DNA of 64,000 nt from Methyloglobulus sp. (GCA_013141505.1 JABFQX010000010.1:99108-163107), one strand, 5' to 3'. Counted from the stretch's first letter, positions 43,691-51,723 are shown. The notes: a model not told the origin generated them from the sequence alone. A program made the numbers and translations.

Positions 43691-45895
43691 TTAGCCATTA
43701 GCGCGTGTGCGTTTGAAAAGATAATTTCCGATCAGCGAAAATTTAAAACGCTTGCTGACAGACTCCAAACTGCAATAACCGGTATAAATTCGTCGCCAAT
43801 GGGCTTGCATGATCTGCTCACCGTAATTGGCTGCAATCTCATCCAAATAAGTTTGTATGGCTTTAATAGCCAATGCCGAATGCCCCGAAGACAGGTTATC
43901 AATTGAGGTATGAATATCGACGATAGCCGAATTAATCCCCCAAAACCTGAGTTCCTCAGACAAGCGCAGATAAACCCTACCTAACCCGCTAATTTCAATC
44001 GCCATATTCAAGCCCAATAATTCGGGCAGGAAGGCGCTGGGAAACTTTGAAATTGCCATCAAATAAACCGGAATGTCAAAAGTACTGCCGATAAAACCGG
44101 GATGCTCAATAAAATCTCTGGAATTAATCATCGGCAGCTTAATCGCTAAACTGTCCAGCAATTCCTGGTAAATATGCGGATGATTTTGTGTGAGTTTGCC
44201 ATCGCCCGTTTCATCAGCATATATCTTGTGTAACAACGCGGCGATGGCATGGCTGGAATAATAATCAAGCTGATGAATGCCTTGCAGCCAGCAACCATCG
44301 GTCAATATCGTCGGCGCAAACTGCTCAATCCCCCAGACGTACGCCTGTTTTGCTAATTTTGGCTGTTTGTTTAATGGCTTATACCTCGCCACCTCATGTT
44401 GGTAAAGTGACTTGATGTAGTCCTGAAAGGCTTGATGAGTAAAGGTACGAAACGGCGGGCGGTTGAACAATTTTGTTGTCGCCAAAATCCTGCTTACTTT
44501 TTGTTTGGCGGCGGGCAACACGTCAGGATAAATGTCATTGTTGACCAGATAGTAATAGAGTTCCCTATTGCTCAGCTTACTGTAGTTGATGGGTCTTGTC
44601 TGGCGTATTTGCGAGTGTGCGCTTGGTAGTCGGTTTTCGGTTAGCTCACTTGAAATACTTTTCAAGCCCATTTTTTGCTTGGCTAAATTATGTTTTTTGC
44701 CCTGTGTTAACCCAGGACTCAGCTCTGATAATAACCAATCTTTGAATACCGCTTTGCCCTGCTCATCAAGCACGCCAAACATTGGACTACCAAAATCAAA
44801 CAGCTTAAGAAGCTGGCTATTTTCGGGCTTGGCTCGGTCAACATAAGGCGAATGCAGTAAGGTAGCGAGAAAATTTGTGCTCTTGAATGGCACTTCCTTA
44901 AACCAGTCATCCAACGTTTTAGCGCCCAGCCGAATTTTACCGTGGTGGCCTATGGCATTGGGAATCAATGTGGCAAGCAGTTTTTCAACGGCTTGCCGCG
45001 GCGACAGGATAGTGTGCAGTCGCACACTGACATGATGTTCGCATTGTTGCAGTTCCTGCTGGTGTAGCCAGAATCCGGTTTGAACCCGTTGCCATAACAC
45101 ATCTGCCTGTGGTTCAAACTCAGCCAGATAATTGCGGATTATATTGGCAATCTGTGGCACTTCCTGCTTACGCCTAATCGTCCTGACTTGCAGAAAACCC
45201 GGTAGGGTCATCCCCTTGCCTTCAGGAAAAAACTGCTCCGGCAAACTCGTACTTTGGCAATATGACAAGGTAAAACCGAGTATTTCAGGAAAAAAAACTC
45301 TGGGAAATTGCGCCAGTGCCAATTGGATCGCGGCAAAATTGAAAACCTCCTCACCCACATCGGTCTGCTTTGCGAATGCCAAAGTGTGCAAGGCCGGTAT
45401 GTCAATGTTAGCTCTGAGCAAATGTGCGACATAAATCGCCCTGATATTGGCGATACCTTGCTCGCCTTTCGTTAACCGTGCATGCACAGCCATTAAATCG
45501 ACAACTAAAGGTGTCTGTCCGGTCACTGTTTGGGAAATAGCAGATAACCATCCCAATTCGGTGAAACAAATCGGCGCATATTGCACCAGACAATCACTCA
45601 GCGCCGTTTCCGGCATCACAGTTTGCTGGCTTGGCGCTTCGGTTTTAAGTAATGCGTTTAGACTGTTAGAGTTGTATTTTTTGCTGAAATTGGCAGTGTA
45701 TTGTTCGTTTGTCGATTGAAAACTCTGCACCAAATAATCATAAGCACAAGGTAAAACATCGTAATGCTCACTGATATGAACCAACGCGTAGAACAAATCG
45801 CGGTTGTTGTCTTTATTATCAACCGCAGCTATAGAGGCTGATTTTGAGAAAATCGGCGTTAAATTTGCTTCTAAGACACGATTAAAATCATTCAT
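43691..45895 (-). CDS. Iron-containing haem-oxygenase-like di-iron oxidase, internally duplicated
   Basis: A 734-residue protein made of two related halves. The C-terminal half carries a probable di-iron set in the order expected for haem-oxygenase-like di-iron oxidases (HDO; UndA/BesC/SznF relatives): E562, H572, E633, H662, D666 and H672 ('ADETGDG', 'LNMAIEISG', 'DIHTSIDNLSSGH'). The N-terminal half repeats the fold ('VFNFAAIQLALAQFPRVFFP' against 'DIPVYLMAISKFPSAFLP') but lacks most ligands, so it is probably structural. HDOs cleave C-C bonds, make terminal alkenes, or oxidise amines. It overlaps the carbamoyltransferase gene by 8 nt and ends 44 nt before the AlkB-type gene. Its substrate is unknown. 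Confidence 0.8.
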   Translation of the reverse strand: MNDFNRVLEANLTPIFSKSASIAAVDNKDNNRDLFYALVHISEHYDVLPCAYDYLVQSFQSTNEQYTANFSKKYNSNSLNALLKTEAPSQQTVMPETALSDCLVQYAPICFTELGWLSAISQTVTGQTPLVVDLMAVHARLTKGEQGIANIRAIYVAHLLRANIDIPALHTLAFAKQTDVGEEVFNFAAIQLALAQFPRVFFPEILGFTLSYCQSTSLPEQFFPEGKGMTLPGFLQVRTIRRKQEVPQIANIIRNYLAEFEPQADVLWQRVQTGFWLHQQELQQCEHHVSVRLHTILSPRQAVEKLLATLIPNAIGHHGKIRLGAKTLDDWFKEVPFKSTNFLATLLHSPYVDRAKPENSQLLKLFDFGSPMFGVLDEQGKAVFKDWLLSELSPGLTQGKKHNLAKQKMGLKSISSELTENRLPSAHSQIRQTRPINYSKLSNRELYYYLVNNDIYPDVLPAAKQKVSRILATTKLFNRPPFRTFTHQAFQDYIKSLYQHEVARYKPLNKQPKLAKQAYVWGIEQFAPTILTDGCWLQGIHQLDYYSSHAIAALLHKIYADETGDGKLTQNHPHIYQELLDSLAIKLPMINSRDFIEHPGFIGSTFDIPVYLMAISKFPSAFLPELLGLNMAIEISGLGRVYLRLSEELRFWGINSAIVDIHTSIDNLSSGHSALAIKAIQTYLDEIAANYGEQIMQAHWRRIYTGYCSLESVSKRFKFSLIGNYLFKRTRANG

Positions 45896-47639
45896 CGCGT
45901 GGCTTGGTGATTAGATAGTTATTGACCACCAACACATCCAGTCCAGTCGTCATAAAAACGGTCAGCGCATCCTCAAAGCTATGTATAAGCGGTTTACCCA
46001 TCACATTAAAGCTGGTATTGAGCAACACCGGCACTTGCGTCAGCCCATAAAAACATTCGATTAACTCATAAAAACGCGGATTCCATTCCCGTTTGACCGT
46101 TTGTAGCCGGCCAGTTCCATCAACATGACATACGGCGGCGATCTTGTCTCGCATTGCCTCGCGAATGATCAATGTTTTATCCATGTAAGGTGATTCCTGG
46201 TAGTTCTCGAAATAACTATCGGCATGCTCGTGCAGGATGGAAGGGGCAAAAGGACGAAACATTTCTCGAAATTTGACCTTTTCGTTAATGGTATCCTGCA
46301 TGTTGGCCGCCCTTGGATCAGCCAGGATAGACCGGTTACCCAAAGCACGCGGGCCAAATTCGGCGCGACCTTGCACCCAGCCGACCAGTTTTCCATCGGC
46401 CAATAATCGGGCGGTTTCCTGACAAATACTGTCTGGTAAATGCTGAACATGTAGGGATCTATTGAAGCGGATAAATCGTACTAATGCATCGTCTTTGATG
46501 ACCGATCCGATATAGGCCGTTTGCAATGTTAACGATGACGACTGCTGTGGCGAGTCCTCCTGATACGCCAGCCATGCGGCACCTAAAGCACAGCCGTCAT
46601 CAGCTGGTGCAGATGGAATATACACTTGCTTAAAATCGGTACGTTGCGTTATCTGTCCGTTGCAGGAAGAATTCAAGGCGCAGCCACCAGCCAGAGTAAG
46701 TTGATCGCACTGGGTGACGGTATGCAAGTGACCCAACAATTGCGCCATCAAATCGGCAAAGAATACCTGGCCTGTATAAGCGACTTCCGCCACTTCTTCT
46801 AATGTGCTGCTGGAATGACATTTAAATTGATCCAGTTTGGCGAGTTGCTGAAATAGACCTTCCCCGGGATGGCTACAGTCAAAACCCTTGACAACAATAA
46901 TTACAGCCAACAAATCATACAATTTTTGATTGAGTTTGCCGTAGGAAGCCAAGCCCATGACCTTCCATTCTTCCCCCTTCAGCCAGTCAAACCCACAAAG
47001 TTCGGTCATCTTCATGTAAAACAAGCCCAGGCTGGCCTTGCTCAAACCTTTAGCTTCGTGCAAACGTTCCAGTTTGCGGTTTTTATAGTGATAAAACGCC
47101 ATCGCACCTTGCTCACCATAAGAATCAATCACCGCACACGCCGATTCCACAAACGGACTGCCATAACTGGCGATTGCTGCATGGGTCAGATGATGGTCGT
47201 AATCTTTAAAAGTTAAGGAGCAATCCGGGTAATATTCCTTGATGATCCGAACCAGATTAAGCCCTGCACGATCAATACTGTTCCTTTGGCAAGCCATCAT
47301 GTGGTGCAATTGATAATTAGCTAGAGGGGAATGCAGTTTTTTGATGCCTGTTTTCAGTAGGCCGGATGCCGACAAGATGCCTAATTTTTTGACGATATTT
47401 TCATAAATCGGACGTTTTTTTCGCCAGTTGCTGGCAATGATGATCTTTTCAGGATTCGGACAATACACTTCGAGAAGTTCAGGAATACGCAGCAGTTGAT
47501 CAGGTTCGCAATTGAGCGCACGTTTGTTTTGCAGGAACCGCTCCGTCGCTTCCGCAAACAGCACGACACCGTTTTTGTCAACAATCGCCAACGAGGAATC
47601 ATGATAAGTAACCGATAATCCTATGTAATAGGTAGACAT
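45888..47639 (-). CDS. NodU/CmcH/TobZ-family carbamoyltransferase
   Basis: A 583-residue O-carbamoyltransferase. The N-terminal ASKHA-type domain has 'YYIGLSVTYHDSSLAIVD', 'DYDHHLTHAAIASYGSPF', 'VIDSYGEQGA' and 'LTLAGGCALNSSCNGQI'. The C-terminal YrdC-like domain has 'WVQGRAEFGPRALGNRSILA', 'REMFRPFAPSIL' and 'LNTSFNVMGKPLIHS'. It uses carbamoyl phosphate and ATP to carbamoylate a hydroxyl group of a small molecule. Length and motifs are normal. It is the first gene of the cluster and supplies the tailoring step after hydroxylation, which suits the AlkB-type partner. Confidence 0.93.
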   Translation of the reverse strand: MSTYYIGLSVTYHDSSLAIVDKNGVVLFAEATERFLQNKRALNCEPDQLLRIPELLEVYCPNPEKIIIASNWRKKRPIYENIVKKLGILSASGLLKTGIKKLHSPLANYQLHHMMACQRNSIDRAGLNLVRIIKEYYPDCSLTFKDYDHHLTHAAIASYGSPFVESACAVIDSYGEQGAMAFYHYKNRKLERLHEAKGLSKASLGLFYMKMTELCGFDWLKGEEWKVMGLASYGKLNQKLYDLLAVIIVVKGFDCSHPGEGLFQQLAKLDQFKCHSSSTLEEVAEVAYTGQVFFADLMAQLLGHLHTVTQCDQLTLAGGCALNSSCNGQITQRTDFKQVYIPSAPADDGCALGAAWLAYQEDSPQQSSSLTLQTAYIGSVIKDDALVRFIRFNRSLHVQHLPDSICQETARLLADGKLVGWVQGRAEFGPRALGNRSILADPRAANMQDTINEKVKFREMFRPFAPSILHEHADSYFENYQESPYMDKTLIIREAMRDKIAAVCHVDGTGRLQTVKREWNPRFYELIECFYGLTQVPVLLNTSFNVMGKPLIHSFEDALTVFMTTGLDVLVVNNYLITKPRDE

Positions 47640-47942
47640 TGGAGTTTTTTCTGCACTCTCTTGTTATTGTTGTCTGGCAGCATGGAGTTTTGCCCGAACC
47701 CACCCGCACACTTGTTAACCTAATATAACCTTATGCTAGCTTAGGTCGGCAATGTCAAGAGGAATTCATCGCACCTTTGTAAAATACAAGGCAAGATCTT
47801 AAACATTGGGTTGGCAATAGCGAGGGATTTGAATGGCTTGCTGTCCATTCTACTTTTACATTTAGGGCGGCGACCAGAAATACCGCCCAGATTCATATAA
47901 AATGGCCTTAATTCCTCTTCAAAGAACGACTTCTTTAAAAAA
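47640..47942. other. Divergent spacer between the carbamoyltransferase and channel genes
   Basis: About 300 nt; holds the putative promoter at 47728-47758 (minus strand). No gene or repeat otherwise seen. Confidence 0.4.
47728..47758 (-). promoter_or_regulatory. Possible MerR-type promoter of the carbamoyltransferase cluster
   Basis: On the minus strand TTGACA is followed after 19 nt by TAAGGT. The spacer contains the near-palindrome ACCTAAGCTAGCATAAGGT (plus-strand 47728-47746). A 19-nt spacer filled by a dyad is typical of MerR-family promoters. No MerR-type gene is nearby, so the assignment is tentative. Confidence 0.35.
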
Positions 47943-48371
47943 ATGATATTTACTTTTGTAATAAATAGCGTTCTCGTCGCCCTCGCGATTTTAATCCACT
48001 ACGAAGCGCTCAACCTGCTATCCGTAGCGGTTCCCCTGCTAAAACGGACAAAACACCGGCTTCGCTTACTGTTTGCAGTGTTCGGCGCGTTATTCGCTCA
48101 CGTCCTGGAAATCTGGCTGTTTGCCTTTGCCTATTACGTCCTGATCCCTACGGGTTATTTTGGTTCGTTGGAAGGCCATTTCGACAACAGCCTAATGGAT
48201 TGCAGTTATTTTTCCTTTACCAGCTACACCTCGCTGGGCTTCGGCGACATCGAACCCAAAGGCGACATCCGCTTCCTGGCCGGGTTGGAAGCCCTCACTG
48301 GCTTAGTATTAATCGGCTGGACAAGCTCTTTTATGTATCTTGAAATGCAGAAATTATGGCGGGAAAAGTGA
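47943..48371 (+). CDS. Two-TM potassium-channel-like protein
   Basis: A 142-residue membrane protein. N-terminal span(s), then a pore-loop arrangement 'DCSYFSFTSYTSLGFGDIEP' in which TSLGFGD corresponds to the K+ selectivity filter TVGYGD, followed by the last span 'LTGLVLIGWTSSFMYLEM'. Belongs to the small ion-channel (Ion_trans_2) type; no regulatory RCK domain. Ion selectivity may be relaxed because Tyr is Phe and Val is Leu in the filter. Confidence 0.82.
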   Translation: MIFTFVINSVLVALAILIHYEALNLLSVAVPLLKRTKHRLRLLFAVFGALFAHVLEIWLFAFAYYVLIPTGYFGSLEGHFDNSLMDCSYFSFTSYTSLGFGDIEPKGDIRFLAGLEALTGLVLIGWTSSFMYLEMQKLWREK

Positions 48372-48439
48372 AGCAAGCCCTTATGGAGAGTAACGGAATA
48401 CGTGGCACGAAGCCACGAATCCCGGAAATCAGTCGTAGG

Positions 48440-48506
48440 ATGGATAAGCGAAGCGCATCCATCAACATCGAACACCATAAATGATGGATGCGCTTCGCTT
48501 ATCCAT
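48440..48506. repeat. Perfect 25-bp inverted repeat
   Basis: Arms 48440-48464 and 48482-48506, core GGATAAGCGAAGCGCATCC, exact complement, 17-nt loop. It follows the channel gene by about 70 nt and could fold into a very stable hairpin, ending transcription from either side. This type of element is dispersed in many proteobacterial genomes. Confidence 0.9.
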
Positions 48507-48595
48507 ACTACTTGCTACACATCTTACGGGTTTAGCAAAAACCTAGCGGAAAGTTAGCAAATTTTTAGCATACCCCCCGGCCGGGCAGTCGGTCG

Positions 48596-48690
48596 AGGGT
48601 GGGCAACCATGCGGCGGGTTACGCCGCGCGGGGATGTCGGTGGTTGTTTAAAGGCCCGGTGGGGTTGCGCGGCTAACCACGCCCTACAGG
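48596..48690. repeat. GC-rich inverted element
   Basis: GGGCAACCATGCGGCGGGTT at the left is matched by TTGCGCGGCTAACCACGCCC at the right; GC content is much higher than that of neighbouring sequence. Looks like a dispersed intergenic repeat; function unknown. Confidence 0.55.
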
Positions 48691-48785
48691 GAGAGTATTT
48701 TACCCACCGTACGCGGTGAGCGAAGACGAAGTAACCGAAGGGTATTAACATTTCACAAGGCTAGGTCAATAGTAGCTTTAAACAT

Positions 48786-48817
48786 GATTCAAAAAACATT
48801 CATCGGCAAAACGTAAG
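48786..48817 (+). repeat. Decayed REP/BIME-like half copy
   Basis: ATTCAAAAAACATTCATCGG continuing CAAAACGTAAG matches the middle block (TTCAAAAA..GTC.CCGTCGGCAAAACGTGAG) of the 105-bp family with a few changes; both hairpins are missing. Confidence 0.6.
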
Positions 48818-48862
48818 CCCCAGCAGTTGAACAAACCCGATTGTTAGCTATAGTTAGCTGTG

Positions 48863-48891
48863 TTGACAGTTCAACTCAGGATAGCTACTAT
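48863..48891 (+). promoter_or_regulatory. Sigma-70 promoter of the dockerin-protein gene
   Basis: TTGACA (48863-48868), 17-nt spacer, TACTAT (48886-48891). Optimal spacing and near-consensus boxes; the transcript would have a leader of about 145 nt before ATG 49045. Confidence 0.65.
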
Positions 48892-49044
48892 GCGCGAGCG
48901 CGGAGACGTATTTGTTCTGTTAGTTACCAACAAGGCTGCATTGTGTTTTGTTTGGCTAGTTTTGTTGCGGTAGCCGTAACAGCACACGACAGAATGCGCT
49001 AATTTTTACTTAATTCTAATAACCCTTTTTATCAGGAGTCATCT

Positions 49045-50520
49045 ATGAAGTTTGCCTTTGTTAAGGATGTTTCAGTAGTCACTGCCCCCCCCCCTAACTA
49101 CGCCGTTAGTACTGGCGACTGGAACGGCAGTATCGCGTTAAAGCCTACAAAACCCTGGGCAGCACGGGGTTTATCTCGGTTTAAAATCCCGCAACTTTCA
49201 GCCTGGTTAAGGCTGTTTGCCGCCGTTAGTTTGTTGGCTGGTGTTGTTGCCCTGCCCGCGCAGGCGGCAGTCACTGCACCGGTGTACAGCGTACTGCACA
49301 ACCTTGATGGAAACGATTCATTCACTAAAGTTGAGGTAACTATCGGTAGCGACGGCAGCCTGTATGGCACGACTCCCTATGGGGGTACAGATCGCTATGG
49401 TACGATCTGGAAGATCAACCCGGCGGGTGCTTTTAGCGTGCTGCACCACTTTAATGTGACTAATGGCGATTACCCAACCGGGGTCACTCTCGGCAGCGAC
49501 GGCAGCCTGTATGGTACGGCCGCCGGTGGGGGTACAACTGACCATGGTACGCTCTGGAAAATGAACTCGGCGGGGGCTTTTAGCGTACTGCACAACTTTG
49601 ATGGCACTAATGGCGATACCCCATACGCTGGGGTCACTCTCGGCAGCGACGGCAGCCTGTATGGCACGACTACGAATGGAGGTACATATGACCGTGGTAC
49701 GCTCTGGAAGCTCCACCCGGCAGGTGCTTTTAGCGTACTGCACCACTTTGGTCGCACTAATGGCGAGAACCCATACGCTGGGGTCACTCTCGGCAGCGAC
49801 GGCAGCCTGTATGGCACGACTTCCTGGGGGGGTATAGGTTATGGTACGGTCTGGAAGATGAACCCGGCGGGTGCTTTCAGTGTGCTGCACTACTTTGGTG
49901 GCACTAATGACGAGAACCCATACGCTGGGGTCACTATCGGCAGCGACGGCAGCCTGTATGGCACAACTACAGGTATAGAGTTTGGTGGGAATGGTACGAT
50001 CTGGAAGATCGACCCGGCGGGTGCTTTTAGTGTACTACACGACTTTGATTACACTGATGGAGCTTACTCATACGCTGGGGTCACTATCGGCAGCGACGGC
50101 AGCCTGTATGGTACGGCTAGCCAAGGGGATCCAGATGGCTATGGTACGATCTGGAAGATCAACCCGGCAGGTGATTTTAGCGTACTGCACCGCTTTGATG
50201 ACACTAATGGCAGTTACCCAATGGATGGGATCACTATCGGCAGCGACGGCAGCCTGTACGGTACAACCGTATCAGGCGGTTCTGGTGGAGGTGGCGTTGT
50301 TTACCGCCTGACCTTGCCAACCAGCACGGTACCTGGCGACATCAGTGGTGACGGCAAAGTGGATTGTGCCGACATCAAGGCTGCAAAGCTCAGCTTCGGT
50401 AAAAGACAGGGGCAAGCCGGCTTTAATGCCAATGCCGACACCAATAACGACAATGTGATCAATATCCGTGATTTGGTGTTTGTCTCGCGCAGACTTTCCA
50501 GCGGCCTTATTTGCAGTTAA
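49045..50520 (+). CDS. Secreted seven-repeat (GloVer type) protein with a C-terminal dockerin-like domain and a C10 tract
   Basis: A 491-residue exported protein. Long n-region, then a signal segment 'LRLFAAVSLLAGVVALPAQA' cleaved near residue 74. Seven ~50-residue repeats follow, each with 'TIGSDGSLYGT' then 'GTIWKINPAGAFSVLH', matching the Gloeo-Verruco (TIGR03803-type) repeat, probably a beta-propeller. Residues ~430-491 hold two EF-hand-like calcium loops (DISGDGKVDCADIK and DTNNDNVINIRD) in a type-I dockerin arrangement. Codons 14-17 span ten consecutive C (49085-49094): 9 C leads to a stop near 49138, 11 C to an immediate TAA. AGGAG precedes the ATG. The next gene encodes a cohesin-like partner. 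Confidence 0.82.
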   Translation: MKFAFVKDVSVVTAPPPNYAVSTGDWNGSIALKPTKPWAARGLSRFKIPQLSAWLRLFAAVSLLAGVVALPAQAAVTAPVYSVLHNLDGNDSFTKVEVTIGSDGSLYGTTPYGGTDRYGTIWKINPAGAFSVLHHFNVTNGDYPTGVTLGSDGSLYGTAAGGGTTDHGTLWKMNSAGAFSVLHNFDGTNGDTPYAGVTLGSDGSLYGTTTNGGTYDRGTLWKLHPAGAFSVLHHFGRTNGENPYAGVTLGSDGSLYGTTSWGGIGYGTVWKMNPAGAFSVLHYFGGTNDENPYAGVTIGSDGSLYGTTTGIEFGGNGTIWKIDPAGAFSVLHDFDYTDGAYSYAGVTIGSDGSLYGTASQGDPDGYGTIWKINPAGDFSVLHRFDDTNGSYPMDGITIGSDGSLYGTTVSGGSGGGGVVYRLTLPTSTVPGDISGDGKVDCADIKAAKLSFGKRQGQAGFNANADTNNDNVINIRDLVFVSRRLSSGLICS

Positions 50521-50552
50521 GCCAACTCATCTTTAACTTAAGGAATTACATT

Positions 50553-51125
50553 ATGCATAGTTTAGTTCGATTCATCACGGTGCTTTTGTTGGCGGCATCG
50601 GCTTCTTTAGCCCAAGCGGCCAGTATCAGCATGACCCCATCCAGCCTGACGGTTAACCAAGGGCAGTCATTTTCGCTGGACATTAACATTGGTGGAGTCA
50701 GCGATTTATATGGCTTTCAGGTTGATCTTCAGTTTAGTCCCAGCCTATTCGCCGTGAATAGCGTAAGCCAAGGCACGTTATTGCCATCGGGCGGCGCCAC
50801 GCTGTTTTTTGGTGGCGACATTGACAATACCGCGGGAACGGTCAGCAGTATTGCGGATTCGTTAACCGGCCCTATAGCAGGCGTAACTGGCGATGGTTTG
50901 TTGGCAACGATCAGTTTTACCGCGTTGGCATCGGGCAGTAGCGGTATAGGAACGGTTAATGCCATTTTTTTGGATTCGTTGGGTAATGATATTGTTATCG
51001 ACAAAATCAACACGGCGGATGTCACGGTCACGCCGTCTGCGGTAACACCGATACCGGCGGCAGTATGGTTGTTTGGTTCTGCGTTGGTCAGCTTGGTTGG
51101 CGTTAGTCGGCGTAAGCTAGGTTAA
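50553..51125 (+). CDS. Cohesin-like protein with a PEP-CTERM-type anchor
   Basis: A 190-residue protein. Signal peptide 'VLLLAASASLAQA', then a cohesin-like beta-sandwich: 'MTPSSLTVNQGQSFSLDINI', 'DLYGFQVDLQFSPSLFAVNS', 'DGLLATISFTALASGSSGIG'. The C-terminus 'IPAAVWLFGSALVSLVGVSR' plus RK has the pattern of a PEP-CTERM-like sorting tail (short Pro motif, span, basic end). AAGGAA precedes the ATG at 50553, 32 nt after the dockerin gene's stop, so the two are co-transcribed. A strong terminator follows. Cohesins bind dockerins; here the pair could dock the repeat protein on the cell surface. Confidence 0.82.
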   Translation: MHSLVRFITVLLLAASASLAQAASISMTPSSLTVNQGQSFSLDINIGGVSDLYGFQVDLQFSPSLFAVNSVSQGTLLPSGGATLFFGGDIDNTAGTVSSIADSLTGPIAGVTGDGLLATISFTALASGSSGIGTVNAIFLDSLGNDIVIDKINTADVTVTPSAVTPIPAAVWLFGSALVSLVGVSRRKLG

Positions 51126-51141
51126 GCTTTCTGCACAAGGG

Positions 51142-51182
51142 TGGATTGCCTAACTAGTTAGGCAATCCATTTTGATTTTTCG
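51142..51182 (+). terminator. Strong rho-independent terminator
   Basis: TGGATTGCC...GGCAATCCA, a perfect palindrome (51142-51169, centre CTAG), then TTTTGATTTTT. It ends the dockerin-cohesin transcript. Confidence 0.9.
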
Positions 51183-51189
51183 TTGATTG

Positions 51190-51555
51190 TTAAATAGCTC
51201 GGTAGATACCCTCTCTCCGAATCAATCGCAAGTGGTCAAATAGCCACTTGAGGTTGATAGGGTTGTTGGTGTTACTAAAGCCGGACAGGGTATGTTGCCC
51301 TGTTCGCAAGCTTTCAACAGGGTTCAAAAACATCGCCGTCGGCAAAACGCGAGTCACGAGGTAACAACCACCGTCACGCGAAGGCAATCCCGCCGCTGCC
51401 GTTTTAGGGTTGTGGACAGCTTTTGCTTTAGCCAGCCTTTTTCGGAAAATCACCTGACGCACACGAGAACCCGCCCCCTCTGGTGCAAGCCCTACCGCCA
51501 CCGTACCGCCGTTTTCAGTCGTTGCCTGTTGAGCTTTGGTTTCTGTAACTGCCAT
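51190..51555 (-). CDS. Possible small protein gene, 3' half overrun by a REP-like copy
   Basis: A 121-codon frame on the minus strand with a fair ribosome site (AAGGATT). The first ~60 residues (MAVTETKAQQATTENGGTVA, then basic 'FRKRLAKAKAVHNPKTAAAG') read like a genuine small protein. From about residue 60 the frame crosses the REP-like copy at 51277-51380, so the C-terminus is repeat-derived. Either a short gene truncated by insertion or a chance frame. No family recognised. Confidence 0.3.
   Translation of the reverse strand: MAVTETKAQQATTENGGTVAVGLAPEGAGSRVRQVIFRKRLAKAKAVHNPKTAAAGLPSRDGGCYLVTRVLPTAMFLNPVESLRTGQHTLSGFSNTNNPINLKWLFDHLRLIRREGIYRAI
51277..51380 (+). repeat. REP/BIME-like repeat, copy C
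   Basis: Begins AAAGCCGGACAGGGTATGTT; the first hairpin ACAGGGTA-TGT-TGCCCTGT keeps pairing by compensating changes relative to the other copies. Middle block 'TTCAAAAACATCGCCGTCGG'. The right hairpin is weakened by mutation. Confidence 0.85.
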
Positions 51556-51612
51556 CTTGAATCCTTGTTATATGAGTGTGGAACCTACGCAAGACGGAAT
51601 GGTAATTCAATG

Positions 51613-51654
51613 CCGTTACGGTTATACCCAAGGGCATTTATGACCTTCAGGTTA
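51613..51654 (+). repeat. About 40-bp dispersed repeat, copy 1
   Basis: GGTTATACCCAAGGGCATTT followed by ATGACCTTCAGGTTA; nearly the same as 63408-63445. Contains CCCAAGGG and ACCTTCAGGT symmetries. Unidentified. Confidence 0.7.
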
Positions 51655-51668
51655 CAAGAACCGTTGGC

Positions 51669-51723
51669 TGAGCGTAGCCGAAGCGAAAAAAAGAGCAGGC
51701 ATAGGGCTTCGACTGCGCTCAGC
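51669..51723. repeat. Imperfect 19-bp inverted repeat of the TTCGACTGCGCTCAGC type
   Basis: GGCTGAGCGTAGCCGAAGC and GCTTCGACTGCGCTCAGCC pair with two mismatches around a spacer of about 17 nt. A related pair occurs at 42523-42570 downstream of the AlkB-type gene. Common dispersed element type. Confidence 0.65.

Larger units (their letters stand above)
48372..49044. other. Repeat-containing spacer and leader of the dockerin-protein gene
   Basis: About 670 nt: a diverged 'AACGGAATACG.GGCA.GAAGCCACGAAT' repeat (48390-48422, also at 52650-52680), a 25-bp inverted repeat, a GC-rich inverted element (48596-48690), a decayed REP-like half copy, a sigma-70 promoter and an about 150-nt leader. No coding region. 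Confidence 0.55.

Noticed and set aside
49318..49890. Long minus-strand frames opposite the seven-repeat protein
   Set aside because: They arise from the repetitive codon pattern of the real gene, which has a signal peptide, ribosome site and dockerin-like end.
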